Below, piece by piece: positions 33,501-44,600 of a DNA stretch of 64,000 nt; the stretch's first letter is position 1; each line of letters begins with the position of its first letter. Under the pieces are notes generated by a model, which was not told the origin of the DNA, searched no databases, and worked only from the letters and a program-made list of their open reading frames with translations. Location of the stretch: assembly GCA_963580455.1 (NCBI GenBank), contig OY756970.1:3286001-3350000 (forward strand), read 5' to 3'. Position numbers and translations under genes: made by a program. The DNA is from Euonymus europaeus. Its lineage: Eukaryota > Streptophyta > Magnoliopsida > Celastrales > Celastraceae.

Positions 33501-34799
33501 TCTAATGTATACTGACAAGATCAACTAATATAGGTTTGATATAGGCCATATCCTAGCTCCTGAAACCCAGATAACTGAATATCACACCCCAATACAATGC
33601 ACAACAAGAAATAACAAACGCCATGTTGTTTGAAGACCTATGCCAAAAACAAGAGGGGGAGAAAATCGAATGAGTTCCTTTCCTAAACAAAGCCTTACAT
33701 CATTTATGTTTACCCTGATCCTAAGAATGACTTACGCAGAGTCAAGTTTCCACTATAAACAAATCGAAATCAATTTACCACACAAACATCACAAAAGAAC
33801 ACCAACTTAACACCAAAAGATATTAAACTTGTCAACAGACTCATGCAGGAAAAGTAAAGCTAAACAAGACCTTACCCCCACATAATATGTGGAGAAGCTG
33901 TTTCAGGAATTGAACCGGTAACTTCTAGGGGTTGTGCCCATGCAACTCTACCGTTAGAACACAAAAGTACAAAAAACTATGCAGAGTAAGTTATTTCACT
34001 TACTTATGCATACAATACTTGTACTCTTGACTGCGAACAAAGTCTTTTTCTCCTTCTTCAAGCTGCACAAAGAAAAAATCCGCAATATCAAACTAACATA
34101 TTATGCAATTGAAAATCCACTCTCTCCTTGCCAATACAAGAAAATGCTATACAATCCATCTTACCGGATCGCTCTCATAGACAAGCTCATAACATTGTGG
34201 AGAAAGGCAACGTAATGCACAATTCTCCTTCGCTACGGATGAAGATTTACACTTTGAACCCCACAATCCGCTACTCCCAATCATAAGAATAAAAAAAGCA
34301 AGTCAGAAAAATATGAACAAACTAAGGAATCGAGGAACTAATGTCTAATCAACACTTGGCGAGAATCTGAGAAACTGATATCCAGCCCAACAAAAGTAAA
34401 ATTAAATTCTTAAACACAATCATCGTCTTCTGAAACAACACTACAAGCTCTATTTAGTACTAATCACAAAAAAGGAACGAAATCAAAAGTAAAAAATTTT
34501 AAATTTTTTATAAAAATCTTAATTAATATTTCAGCAGCAAAAATTGTAATTATGAGATAGTACCTCTCTATATCGGCATAACAATCCATCTTCTTCTGCC
34601 TAACCTCGAAGTCCTGTGATTCTCCAAAAATACAAACAACAACAACAAGATTTAAGAAGTTCAATCCTGAAAAGACTGAATAGAGAAAGAGAGTGAAAAA
34701 TTGACTCACAGAGATTGGGCGGCGAGACGCGGCAAGAAGTGTCGGAGTAACAGATAATAAACAGATGCAAATCAAGATAATTGAATTCGAACGACTCAT
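30588..34799 (-). CDS. Small secreted or membrane-anchored cysteine-containing plant protein
   Basis: Five exons on the minus strand (34799-34710, 34613-34564, 34270-34165, 34062-34004, 30639-30588) join in frame to 118 aa. Residues 1-24 form a signal peptide or anchor (MSRSNSIILICICLLSVTPT...). The mature part has six cysteines and the conserved run MDCYADIESGLWGSKC, ENCALRCLSPQCYELVYESDP, EYKYCMHKL, GIKGSFDY. I recognise this as a conserved plant family of unknown function, usually annotated as transmembrane protein. The final coding exon is only 52 nt, after a 3.36 kb intron that carries a hAT-type MITE and a SINE fragment. All junctions are GT-AG with matching phase. Function unknown. Confidence 0.85.
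31046..31589. mobile_element. hAT-type MITE with CCGGTT-rich ends
   Basis: 544 bp, flanked by a perfect 8 bp target-site duplication TTCTAAAC (31038-31045 and 31590-31597). Terminal inverted repeats of 23 bp begin CAAGGTT and end AAAACCGGACCGG, with 2 mismatches. The subterminal regions are full of CCGGTT/AACCGG words. An 8 bp duplication and CA..G ends fit the hAT superfamily. It lies in the last intron of the 118-aa protein gene and has no ORF. Inside, on the minus strand at about 31254-31320, is a tRNA-like segment. Confidence 0.88.
31254..31320 (-). other. tRNA-like A/B-box segment inside the MITE
   Basis: On the minus strand GGCTTAGTGGTTGTAG resembles an RNA polymerase III A box, and 30 nt on, GGTCGCTAGTTCGAATCCC resembles a B box. 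It is not a functional tRNA gene as far as I can fold it. It could be a SINE fragment or part of the MITE family itself. Confidence 0.5.
33868..33962 (-). mobile_element. Au-like SINE fragment
   Basis: On the minus strand: TCTAACGGTAGAGTTGCATGGGC, then an AGAAGTTACCGGTTCAATTCC B-box region and GAAACAGCTTCTCCACATA, the order seen in plant Au SINEs. It is 3'-truncated and lies within the large intron of the 118-aa protein gene. Confidence 0.6.
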
Positions 34800-34993
34800 T
34801 TCGATTAGAAATCAAATTTAATTCTCTCTTTATCAGAATCAGACTCTCTCTCACTCTCCCACCTTTCTTTTTCTTTTTCTTTGCTCTCACTCTTCCGTCC
34901 AGACGGACGTTCCGTAAAAATAACGCAGCTGTTTGGTACAGCCTATAGTACACTAGACTACACTTTATAATACTCTTAGACACTCTCCATTTT

Positions 34994-35079
34994 CACATTT
35001 TACGATAGCTTATATTGTATCACATGTTTTATGATATCTTATATTTTATCACATGTTTTATGATAGCTTATATTCTATC
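34994..35079 (+). repeat. Three-copy tandem repeat of 27-29 bp
   Basis: Units begin with CACATTTTACGATAGC, CACATGTTTTATGATATC and CACATGTTTTATGATAGC, each ending in TTATATTxTAT. It sits about 200 bp upstream of the 118-aa protein gene. Confidence 0.8.
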
Positions 35080-36489
35080 ATATATAATACTGCTTAATTT
35101 TTCTTATTCCGTCGCAGTATCTTAAAATTCCGCCTAATGAATACTTTTTATGTAATTTATCATAATATTTTAAAGACTAATGTGCTACTAATAAAAATTA
35201 ATTCAAATACACATAATATTTTAAACAACATAAATATTAACATTTTAAACAATATATATGATATCAGTATTACGCAATTTAAAATGTTAAATTACAAATG
35301 CTAAATTAAAAATATTAATCCAAACGCATCCTATATAAAATGATAAGAGTTTTGCATTTCGTTGAGAGTATGTCTGACAACGTATAAGAATTATGATGTC
35401 CAATGCACCTTAAAACCTACTGTTGGGCTTTGCGGGCTCGAAAGCATGTAGAGAAATGCAACATTTACGACAGCCCATTTAATACCTCTATGGATGTCCC
35501 ATAAATTAAAAGAGAAATGAGAAGTTGAGGGTTAGCTTTTAGAAGAAAGTAGTTGTAACTTGTGCGATGAGGGACTTAGTAGTATTATTTATACCTCACA
35601 AAAAAAAATATAGAAGGATTATCTGCAAGTTTTAGTTCATGGGCTTTGATTTGTTTAGTTCCCGTCTCATTTGGGCATTTGGATTGTCTCCAAGTTATTG
35701 GGCCTTAGAGCATCTTCAGCCCACTTTTTCATTTTTCTTGCACTCTAATCGTGTATCTTAGTGTGCATGGTTGGTGATGTTGGACGTAGAGTTTGTAGGA
35801 CACGTGTCTAAGCTAAACTATAGTTTTTTTTTTACCGAATTTGTTTTTTGAACACAAAGGTATTTAGAGGGATTGAAATTGACAAAAATAAAATGTCAAT
35901 ATGCTGCATCGATGATTTCATAGTTTGATACATGAATATTATAAAATATTAATTGTCGGCTAAAACTCCATATTAGAATGTGTTTGATAGGAGAGTAATA
36001 AATAGGGGTGTAGTGTATTATTAGATAAATTATTGTCTACCTCTCCCCACGGGTAATCATTATATAAAAAATATGAAAAAAAGTTGTCTAAAAAATTACC
36101 CGAATAAATAATATACATGTTTACTAAACATGAATATTTATTTATTCATGTATTTTTAATTATTCTTATAATTATTACATTCCTGTCAAACACATTAAGG
36201 TGAAGGAATTGGTTTCTATGTTATTTTTATAATAATTCTTGATGTGACGTCAAGCAATGGAGCCATTGCACAATCTAGATTATGCCTCTAATTTATTGAT
36301 TCGAATTATCTTTATTCTCCAAGAAATTATCCTTCACGTTTACAAAATTGTGACAAAAAAGAACATAAAAAAAACTAGAAAATATTGAGAAGATATTTGC
36401 ACTTATTTTCTAGTTTTCAATTTTCAAATGCACTAGTAATAGAGTATCGATGCCTTGGGTCGTGTGATAGAGTGACTGATGCTTTGGTT

Positions 36490-36646
36490 TCATTGAGACA
36501 TGTAGTGACAGATCAAACACAGCACACAACACTATTAATTAAAAGCGTCACGAGATTTTAACGTGGTTTGGTTAATGATGTCTACGTTCAGATCAGTTGT
36601 ATTGTTTTAATTTTCTCTCAATTAAATCTATGATTATAAGGAATAA

Positions 36647-36688
<42 letters not shown>

Positions 36689-36790
36689 CCTCTATTGATA
36701 TAAAAATATTAATCAGCCTAATACATAAAAGTTATGTACAAGCCTAAAATAACCCAAACTAAAACAATAGTATCCAACACTTAACAAGAC
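36490..36790 (-). mobile_element. Possible LTR fragment of a Copia-like element
   Basis: The sequence around GATTTTAACGTGGTTTGGTTAATGATG-like words, and a minus-strand start resembling TGTTGGATACTATTG, recall Copia LTRs. The ends are not defined and no primer-binding site or polypurine tract was found. Confidence 0.3.
36649..36687. repeat. (AT)n microsatellite
   Basis: About 19 uninterrupted AT dinucleotides. Confidence 0.95.
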
Positions 36791-37359
36791 ATTGGATCGA
36801 GTCTAATTTAGTCATGTAAGAGTTAGTTCTTTTCTTTCTCGAGTCTTTTTTTTTAAAAAAAAATCTCTGATTGTAATTGTGTTTGATTGAAAGGGAAAAA
36901 AATTCAAATGCACAAAAACAAATGTATTTATTTATTATAATATTTTGAGATTTAAGATATTCCGATGATAAAAATGGCCCTATATATGTTACTCGTTTCC
37001 TATACGAATTTAATATGAAATATGCTAATAATATGAATTTAAATAGAGAATTAGAGCATTGTTTACAATACCAATATCAGATTCTTAAATTACTTTTAAA
37101 AAAAAATTCACAATCATGAGCTTTTCCTATAAAAAAACCCAACATGAATCAAAGAATACACAAGTTTATGGTGTGAATTTTTTGTTGAGAAATGACCAAG
37201 CACTTTTCATACACCAATATGATAATTTGCATTCTTACGCATATAATTATTTTTCAAGCTTTCCATACCCAAGGGAAACAATATGGCCCGTCATTTTTAC
37301 AAAATTAGCATCCGATGGCCCAAATCGTTTTGCGACTAACAAAGTACTGATAAGAAGAT

Positions 37360-37510
37360 ATAGGTGTACATGTGGTCTAATGATAAAGTTGTTGGGGTGC
37401 AACCTAGAGATCACATGTTTAATTCCTAACAACCGTCTCTCTGTATATTATATGAGATAAGGTCTGCGAACGTCTTAACTGTCTACAACCCCACCCATTG
37501 TTGGAGTTTT
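37360..37510 (+). mobile_element. Au-like SINE
   Basis: An A-box-like TGTGGTCTAATGATAAAGTTG, a B-box-like AGATCACATGTTTAATTCC, then CAACCGTCTCTCTGTATATTA, AAGGTCTGCGAACGTC and a T-rich 3' end. This is the same layout as the SINEs at 33868 and 54371. Confidence 0.6.
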
Positions 37511-38683
37511 TTTTCCTTTTCCATATTCTAATTATTTTTACATACTCACTTGTTGATAAATTTTCTTTTGAGTTCATTTGTTGTCATTGTTTGTGCAAAT
37601 AGTATAAAAACTTCACTCGAATGCTACTAGAGGATATGAAGATATATTGGCCAAATGTTATTGAACAAGATGAGAGAAATAACTTAAACTTCTGGAAATA
37701 TCAGTGGATGACGCATAGAATGTGTTTTGACAATCCCAACAATTCTTTTTATTATTTCAGAAGTGGCTTGGATATCATAAAACAATTTGATTTCCTCGAA
37801 ATCCTCAAAAAGTGTATGGAGAATATGATTATTATAGACTTGATTTTGTTTTCTATTGAAATCAAAAAATTTGATTGCTTATGATTAGGGATGACATGTG
37901 GTACTTGATCTTCTTAAAAGTCGAAAACCGATCATAGAAAATTTGGAAATGATTTTAATTTTCAAGTTCATTTTGGTTTTTGATGTCGCGTTTCAAGAGT
38001 ACGAACCATTTATTAAACGTTTAGGATATCCGGACAAATATCTGACTCGAAACTGAAATCGAAGCCGACCCTTTTCGTTTAAACGAATCATATTGTTTTG
38101 TTGGTGACTTGTTGTATCTTATGTAATTTGCATGTTGTTGACTTGTTGTAAACTACTTGTATGTTGTTGGTTTGTTGTAAACTTGCTTTAGATTATCAAT
38201 TTCGTTATTTAATTCTATTTTTTTAATGCATGATTCGCAATTGGGGTAGGTTTGGGTTCGGATAAGATTAGAAAGGACTATCCGATCATTTATGAAGAAT
38301 AAAAAATATTTCATCAAAAAAAAATGAAAAAAAAAAATTTAAAAGTTAAGTGGTAACAATTTGGAACGATACTGATTTTGAAATTTTTAAATATTTTTTA
38401 AAAAAGTTTTGAAATGATTTTGGTATGAAAAATGTTATATGGCCCGGCCCATAATAATTCATTACATCGTAACATAGTATTTCATTGTAAATTTACAACG
38501 AAATATCATATTTCATTATTAATATTCAATTATAATGGATGATTTACATTTTAAGCTTATTCGTCGCAGGCTAGAAAACCAGTCTCAGTAGTTTCTGTTA
38601 CTACTACTCGAAACAATGTCTAAACAATCCAATAATAACCAGCTTTGGTTCAATATTTAGATCCAGTGCTTGGATCCATAATG

Positions 38684-41600
38684 TTAGCCGAAGTACTTTT
38701 CACATAGTTTTTTAGATATTGCAAGGGCATCTCCTTTGGCTTTCACTGGGTAACTCTCTATGCCAGTCTGCCAATTCTTTGAATACGATATCCATTCTTT
38801 CCTCCATTCCTCCAGCTTGAAGTTTTCATTTTCTTTCAAGCTTTTTGTCAGATGACAAAAATATGTCGAAGCTCGAGGAAGATAGTAGTGTTCAAGTAGC
38901 CCACTCCAAAACTTGTTTGCTAATCCATGACAACAAGAGAGAAATTTCACATCAGTAATGGAAACGCGCTACATGTAATGAATAACGGATATCACTAAAG
39001 GATGACCATACCATAATCATGAAGCTTGCTCTGGACACTGTTCGTGTTATCATACCACATCGTAACTTGTGTTCTTGCGTTCCATTCATACTGAAGGATC
39101 AAACGCATCCATCAGAAAAAGTTCCCGACGATAAATTCCCAAAAGAAATGAAATATACGTTCTTACCTGTCTCGACTCACTAGGATTTGAGGCCAGAGAT
39201 TTTGCACTTTCGAGCCAGGTTCCGAGGAGAAAATTATCATCAGAAGCAAGAATCACATCAATATCTTTTACCAGTTGAACAAATTTTTGGCTGTGAAGGT
39301 CTAAAGCTTTTACATCCTTTCTTCGAAATGCCATCACAGCATCGACATATACTTGGTTTGCTAGCTTTGAGAGTGCTTGACGAGTTAAGTCAACCAAGTC
39401 GTATCTGCCACAAGACCCGGCATAAGCAAAACCTTTCACTTTCTTTATTATCAACCGCGATGAAACATAAAATTAACAGATGAAAAATATTAAAAAGCAC
39501 AATAGGGTGAAAATGGTCATTCTGCTACTCAAGCATATCAGGGATAAAGAATACCATAATATATCATAAATCCAAAAAGACCAGGCACAATAAGAATGGA
39601 TGCTCAATGGCAAAATAAACTTCCAGTCTTGGATAGCTGCAATCGGCAGAATTGGAAGACAGCAGAGCTTGTTATAATACCTATATGTTAGGCTTCCAGA
39701 AAGGCTGCTTCCAGCATCAAGAAATAGCGGCAAGGCAGTTATCACATCCTGCGTAGAATACCATAAATGTGCCTGAGGTAAATCAGGACCTGTTTCTTGA
39801 GATAAATATCTTCTTTTTCCGGGTAGTGTAAGGAACATATGCACCTGGTTCTGTGTTGGTAAGTTCGATTTAGAATTTACAGAAGGATCCCAGTCAGGAA
39901 ATTTAACTATAAAATCAGTGTTGTGGTCCTGCAACAAATAAAAAAGCCATGTTAATTGGTATTTTAGGTGCAATTCTTCACTTGATTATGCCGTCCTATA
40001 CTTGATGAGCAACCAAGTGGATGGCATAACAACTTGAAATAATTACATTTATCGAGTCAAAAGGATGCTCTATTTTAACATCAACACCTTCCATAGAATC
40101 AAAATATACTGTAAAGCAGAGATATAAATATACCTCTGCATCAAATACAATCGACTACAATGAGGGAAGAAAAGTTCAAAACAAAAGGAGCAGAACAAAA
40201 GAAGTTTATCAAGTAAATGCGGCATGGGAAGTACATCAATGGTCATCATGTGGCGATGCCTGTACGAATGACATTGCAGCCAGAAGCAGCAGACAGTAAC
40301 AGGAACTTCCCAGAGCAAAAACATACAACACTACCTTATGACCACTAAGCAACCTCATAGAAGTTACTAGCTGCCAGCTGGCCCGACTCCTAGCCTCTCT
40401 AAATTCTTAAAAATGAGGCAAGATGTTCCAATGTTGAAAAATCAGCCAGCCTTGCAAAACCAGTTTTTCTACATGCATTGCTGAGGGGAATTCCAAAATA
40501 TAGAGAAGCTTTACAATTAATATTAGGCCCATATTTCGATACTAACAATCTAGCATGGAGCAAAAGTAGTTTACGCCAGGCAAGCTGCAATGCAATGGTC
40601 AAACACTTTGAACTACCTAGGGTTGAAGAGAAACTGTCCATAGTACTGTGGAAAAATGAATGAAAAAATTATGCAAACGACAACTACTCATCTTAAACAT
40701 ACAGCGATTCCATCTGTACAATTGTAAACTGTGTGATAGAGAATTTCCCAAGCTGCCTCAGCTTGATGAACTGCTTTACCATAGCGTCTAAGTGAATAGG
40801 ACTTCAGCCATTCCTACAAAAGCAACAAGTTTAAATTTAACTTGCAACATAAAATCAATTATGGTAGTCATTGCACAATTCTTATGCCCTGTCTTCTAAA
40901 TTGCTAACTTTCTTGCATCCTTTTTCTCTCGAAGAGAAAAAGGGAGAGAAACTAATGAAGATAGAACTAAAAATTCAAGTTAGGTTGCATCATGCATGAA
41001 ATTGCTCAAGACTAACAATAGTAACCTTTGTGAGGTTTGCTTCAATTAGTCAGCCAAGAGCACTCGACTATGCCAATCAAGAAATACTCTGTAATAGCAA
41101 ATACAATGGTGAAATGGCTAATGGGGAGGGGATAATATACAGGGATTTGTGTTTTGTCATTATGAGTCATTAATAATATGAATTTGTCATTGACCAGCAA
41201 AAATCTCACTTGGATGACGTTAACTGAGACGAAATTGAGAGAAGTCAGTGATGCAAAAGAGAAGAAGAAAGTATGTCACTAATAGTAGTTTACAAAATCA
41301 ACATATCTACTTTCTCCCCTCTAAAAAGCATCACATCGCAGCTTAAACATATTTCTTTCTGAATGGAATGAGTTCAAACATTTTATCGTCCATCATCAGG
41401 GCTCGAACACATGATTAGCGTAAAACACAATTAGAAGACAGATCTGACGTAGGACAAGTGGCATTTGCATTCAAGGAATATTTTGATTGGAAAGAGACTG
41501 AATTGGAAAGGAATAAGTTTAATATTGCAGCTAGGAAGAAACGGACGTATCTTTTGATTCAGTGATCCGTTTCCTTATTATAATATGTTTCCAAGGACTG

Positions 41601-44600
41601 TTTCAAGAGATCTAAAGGAAGACCATGTCTTTCCCAGTTGAGGTTCTTTGGAACGCGTTTTCATAGCTGGTTAAAAGTCTTACGGGTTTAATTAATATTT
41701 TTTAGTATGTTTTTAATTAAGTTTCCTAGTTTGTTTAGAATTTCTAATTCTAATTCAGTTAGGGTTTCTTCCGTGTTTTAGCTATAAATAAGTCTTCTAA
41801 AGACCATTGTAAACAATTCAATTATTATTCAATAAAATCTTTGAGTTCTCTCAATTATTCCTTGGTGGATTCCAAGATCCTGTTATCGTCGTGAACGATT
41901 TCAGTCTTTCAAGCTTCCGCGCTTCGTCAGGTGGTATCAGAGCAGGTCGCTTTCCTGTTTGATATGTCTAACCAAGAACGGAATCGAAACCCTAATGACG
42001 TTGGTCGAGGGGTAGACGATCTATGGGCTGCGTTTGAAGAACAACGACAACAACTGACAGAACAAAGGCAACAGATAGCTGAAGTTCTTCGTTTGCTTGG
42101 GGAGTTGCGAGTCAACGCTGGCCAAGATCAACCGGCAGCAAGGAATAGAGCTCGTGATGTGGCACAAGACCTTCCTGGTGGCCAAGCAGTTGTTAACCCA
42201 CGAGTTCAACAACAAAATTGTGGCAGACAGCATATACCTCCAGTATATCCGGGCCTCATGGAAGATTCTGACGTTGAAGAGGATCTACACGATGGTGATT
42301 ATAGAGATGCTGGACAAAATTATAATCAGGTTCCTGGAAGGTTTAAGCTTCGAGCAGATATTCCATCTTTTGATGGCAACTTGTCAATTGAGGGTGTTCT
42401 TGATTGGCTTTCTGAAGTTTCCAGATTCTTTGATATGACGGAGATAGAAGAAAATCGGAGAGTCAAGATGGTAGCATACCGTCTAAAGAGTGGAGCAGCT
42501 GTTTGGTGGGATGAACTTCAAGCGACAAGGAGACGACAATTTAAACAACCAATCCGTACGTGGAGAAGGATGGAGCAACTTATTCGCAATCAATTCCTAC
42601 CCGCAGACTACTTACAATATTTATTTCAGTTATACCAGAATTGCAGTCAAGGAACTAGATCTGTGTTCGAGTATACTTCTGAATGGCAGCGATTAAAGAT
42701 GCGTAATAATTTGAATGAGTCTGAACCGGTGCAAGTGTCACGATATTTAGGTGGATTGAGGTCCTCAATCCGTGATAAAATCTCCATGCAAGTGATATGG
42801 TCAGTGACTGAAGCGTATAACTTGGCCTTGAAAGCAGAAGCCAAAGACATACCAATCACTAAACCCACATTTACAAGGTATGAAGATCCTGAGTCCTCCA
42901 ATGTTGCCGCTAACAGGGTAAAATCACCTCAGGTGAATACCCCATCTCAATCCAGAACCACATATCAACAATCTGAGGGGAAGGGTAGTGATAACTCTGG
43001 AACAAGACAAGGTGGAATGAATCAGAATCAAAACCAATCTCGTCCAGTCGGAAGAGGGAGAGGTAATAATTTCAACAACCCATATAATCGACCCACAGGA
43101 GATAAATGTTACAGGTGTGGCAAACTTGGTCACCGATCTCATGAGTGTCCAGATCGAAAACCTGTTAATATGGTGGATCATATGACCGATTATAGTGATA
43201 ATGACACTTTTCAAGCAAATTACGAGGAGGCTGACGACATTCCTGAAGAAGAAGGAGCCTTAGTGAACTGTGTGGTGAGACGAGTGATGTGTTCACCAAA
43301 GGTTGAGGAGTCTCAACGAAAAAATATATTTACAGCCTTTTACACTGTAAATAATAATGTTTGTGACCTTATTATTGACAATGGCAGTTGTGAAAATTTT
43401 GTAGCAAAAAGGTTGGTGGATCACCTGGGTTTGAAGACAGAAAAACACCCTTCACCGTATGCGATCGGATGGATCCAAAAAGGACCAAAAGTGCAGGTGG
43501 TTGAAACCTGTAGGGTTCCTATTTCCATCGGTAAGTACTATCGAGATGAAGTAGTTTGTGATGTGGTTGATATGGATGCTAGTCATATCCTTCTGGGCGA
43601 CCTTGGCAATTTGATGTGGATATTAATTATAAAGGGCGAGATAATATATATATGTTCTTATGGGATGGAAAGAAGATAGTCATGGTTCCTAAGCGTAAGC
43701 AATCTCCTAAAGAAGCTGGAAAGGCGCTTTTGACTATAGCAGATTCTGAGAAAACTTTTGAAATTGACATGAAAGAAGCTCAAGAGTGTCATGCGATTAT
43801 AGTTCGAACCTTGGTGGTTGATGAACCACAAAATCTGATGTCAAAGTTGCCGAATCAAGTGCAATCTATATTGGCCAATTTTAGTGAGTTGGCGTCTGAC
43901 GATATTCCTGATAAATTGCCTCCTATGCGAAACATTCAACACCATATTGATTTGGTGCCCGAAAAAAGTTTACCAAACCTGCCTCATTATCGTATGAGTC
44001 CAAAGGAGAATGACATCCTACGTGACAAAGTCGCAGAATTATTGAAGAAAGGGTTTACCACAGTAGTTAACGAGGAGGAATTTACTAAGCTTACGTCTAC
44101 AATGTCCGAATGTGTGTTCATTGATTTCGTTATTCCTAAGGAGTTTCATAGTTGGCCTGGAGAGTATGATTTTCTATTTAAACAATTGTTATCTCTGATC
44201 ACGAGTTCAAGGAAGCATTGGTTGGTTCTACTTTTGTTTGATGCATTAACGGTGTTCTCCAAGTCAAGGCTCTTTTTCTTGCGAATTCACAGGATTCGAG
44301 GACGCGTTATCTCTAACAAAAGGAATTATAACTCGAGGTCGAGTTCTTCTAAAGTGGGGGAGACTGACGTAGGACAAGTGGCATTTGCATTCAAGGAATA
44401 TTTTGATTGGAAAGAGACTAAATTGGAAAGGAATAAGTTTAATATTGCAGCTAGGAAGAAACGGACGTATCTTTTGATTCAGTGATCCGTTTCCTTATTA
44501 TAATATGTTTCCAAGGACTGTTTCAAGATATCTAAAGGAAGACCATGTCTTTCCCAGTTGAGGTTCTTTGGAACGCGTTTTCATAGCTGGTTAAAAGTCT

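Larger units (their letters stand above)
34800..38683. other. Intergenic region between two minus-strand genes
   Basis: Contains the promoter of the 118-aa protein gene (a run of AGAAAAAG at 34862-34890), a short tandem repeat (34994-35079), an (AT)n tract (36649-36687), LTR-like sequence around 36490-36790, a SINE (37360-37510) and, at the right end, the 3' UTR of the NAGLU gene. Short open frames at 37116-37460 and 37621-37884 show no recognisable family. Confidence 0.5.

Noticed and set aside
32334..33515. Open frames of 62-77 codons in the large intron of the 118-aa protein gene
   Set aside because: No motif, no splice logic and no match with the reconstructed exons.
37116..37884. Two plus-strand ORFs of 114 and 87 codons
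   Set aside because: The first overlaps a SINE; neither shows a family motif or exon structure.
40070..40663. ORFs on both strands between NAGLU exons 15 and 16
   Set aside because: They lie in an intron whose flanking exons join in phase; no similarity to GH89.
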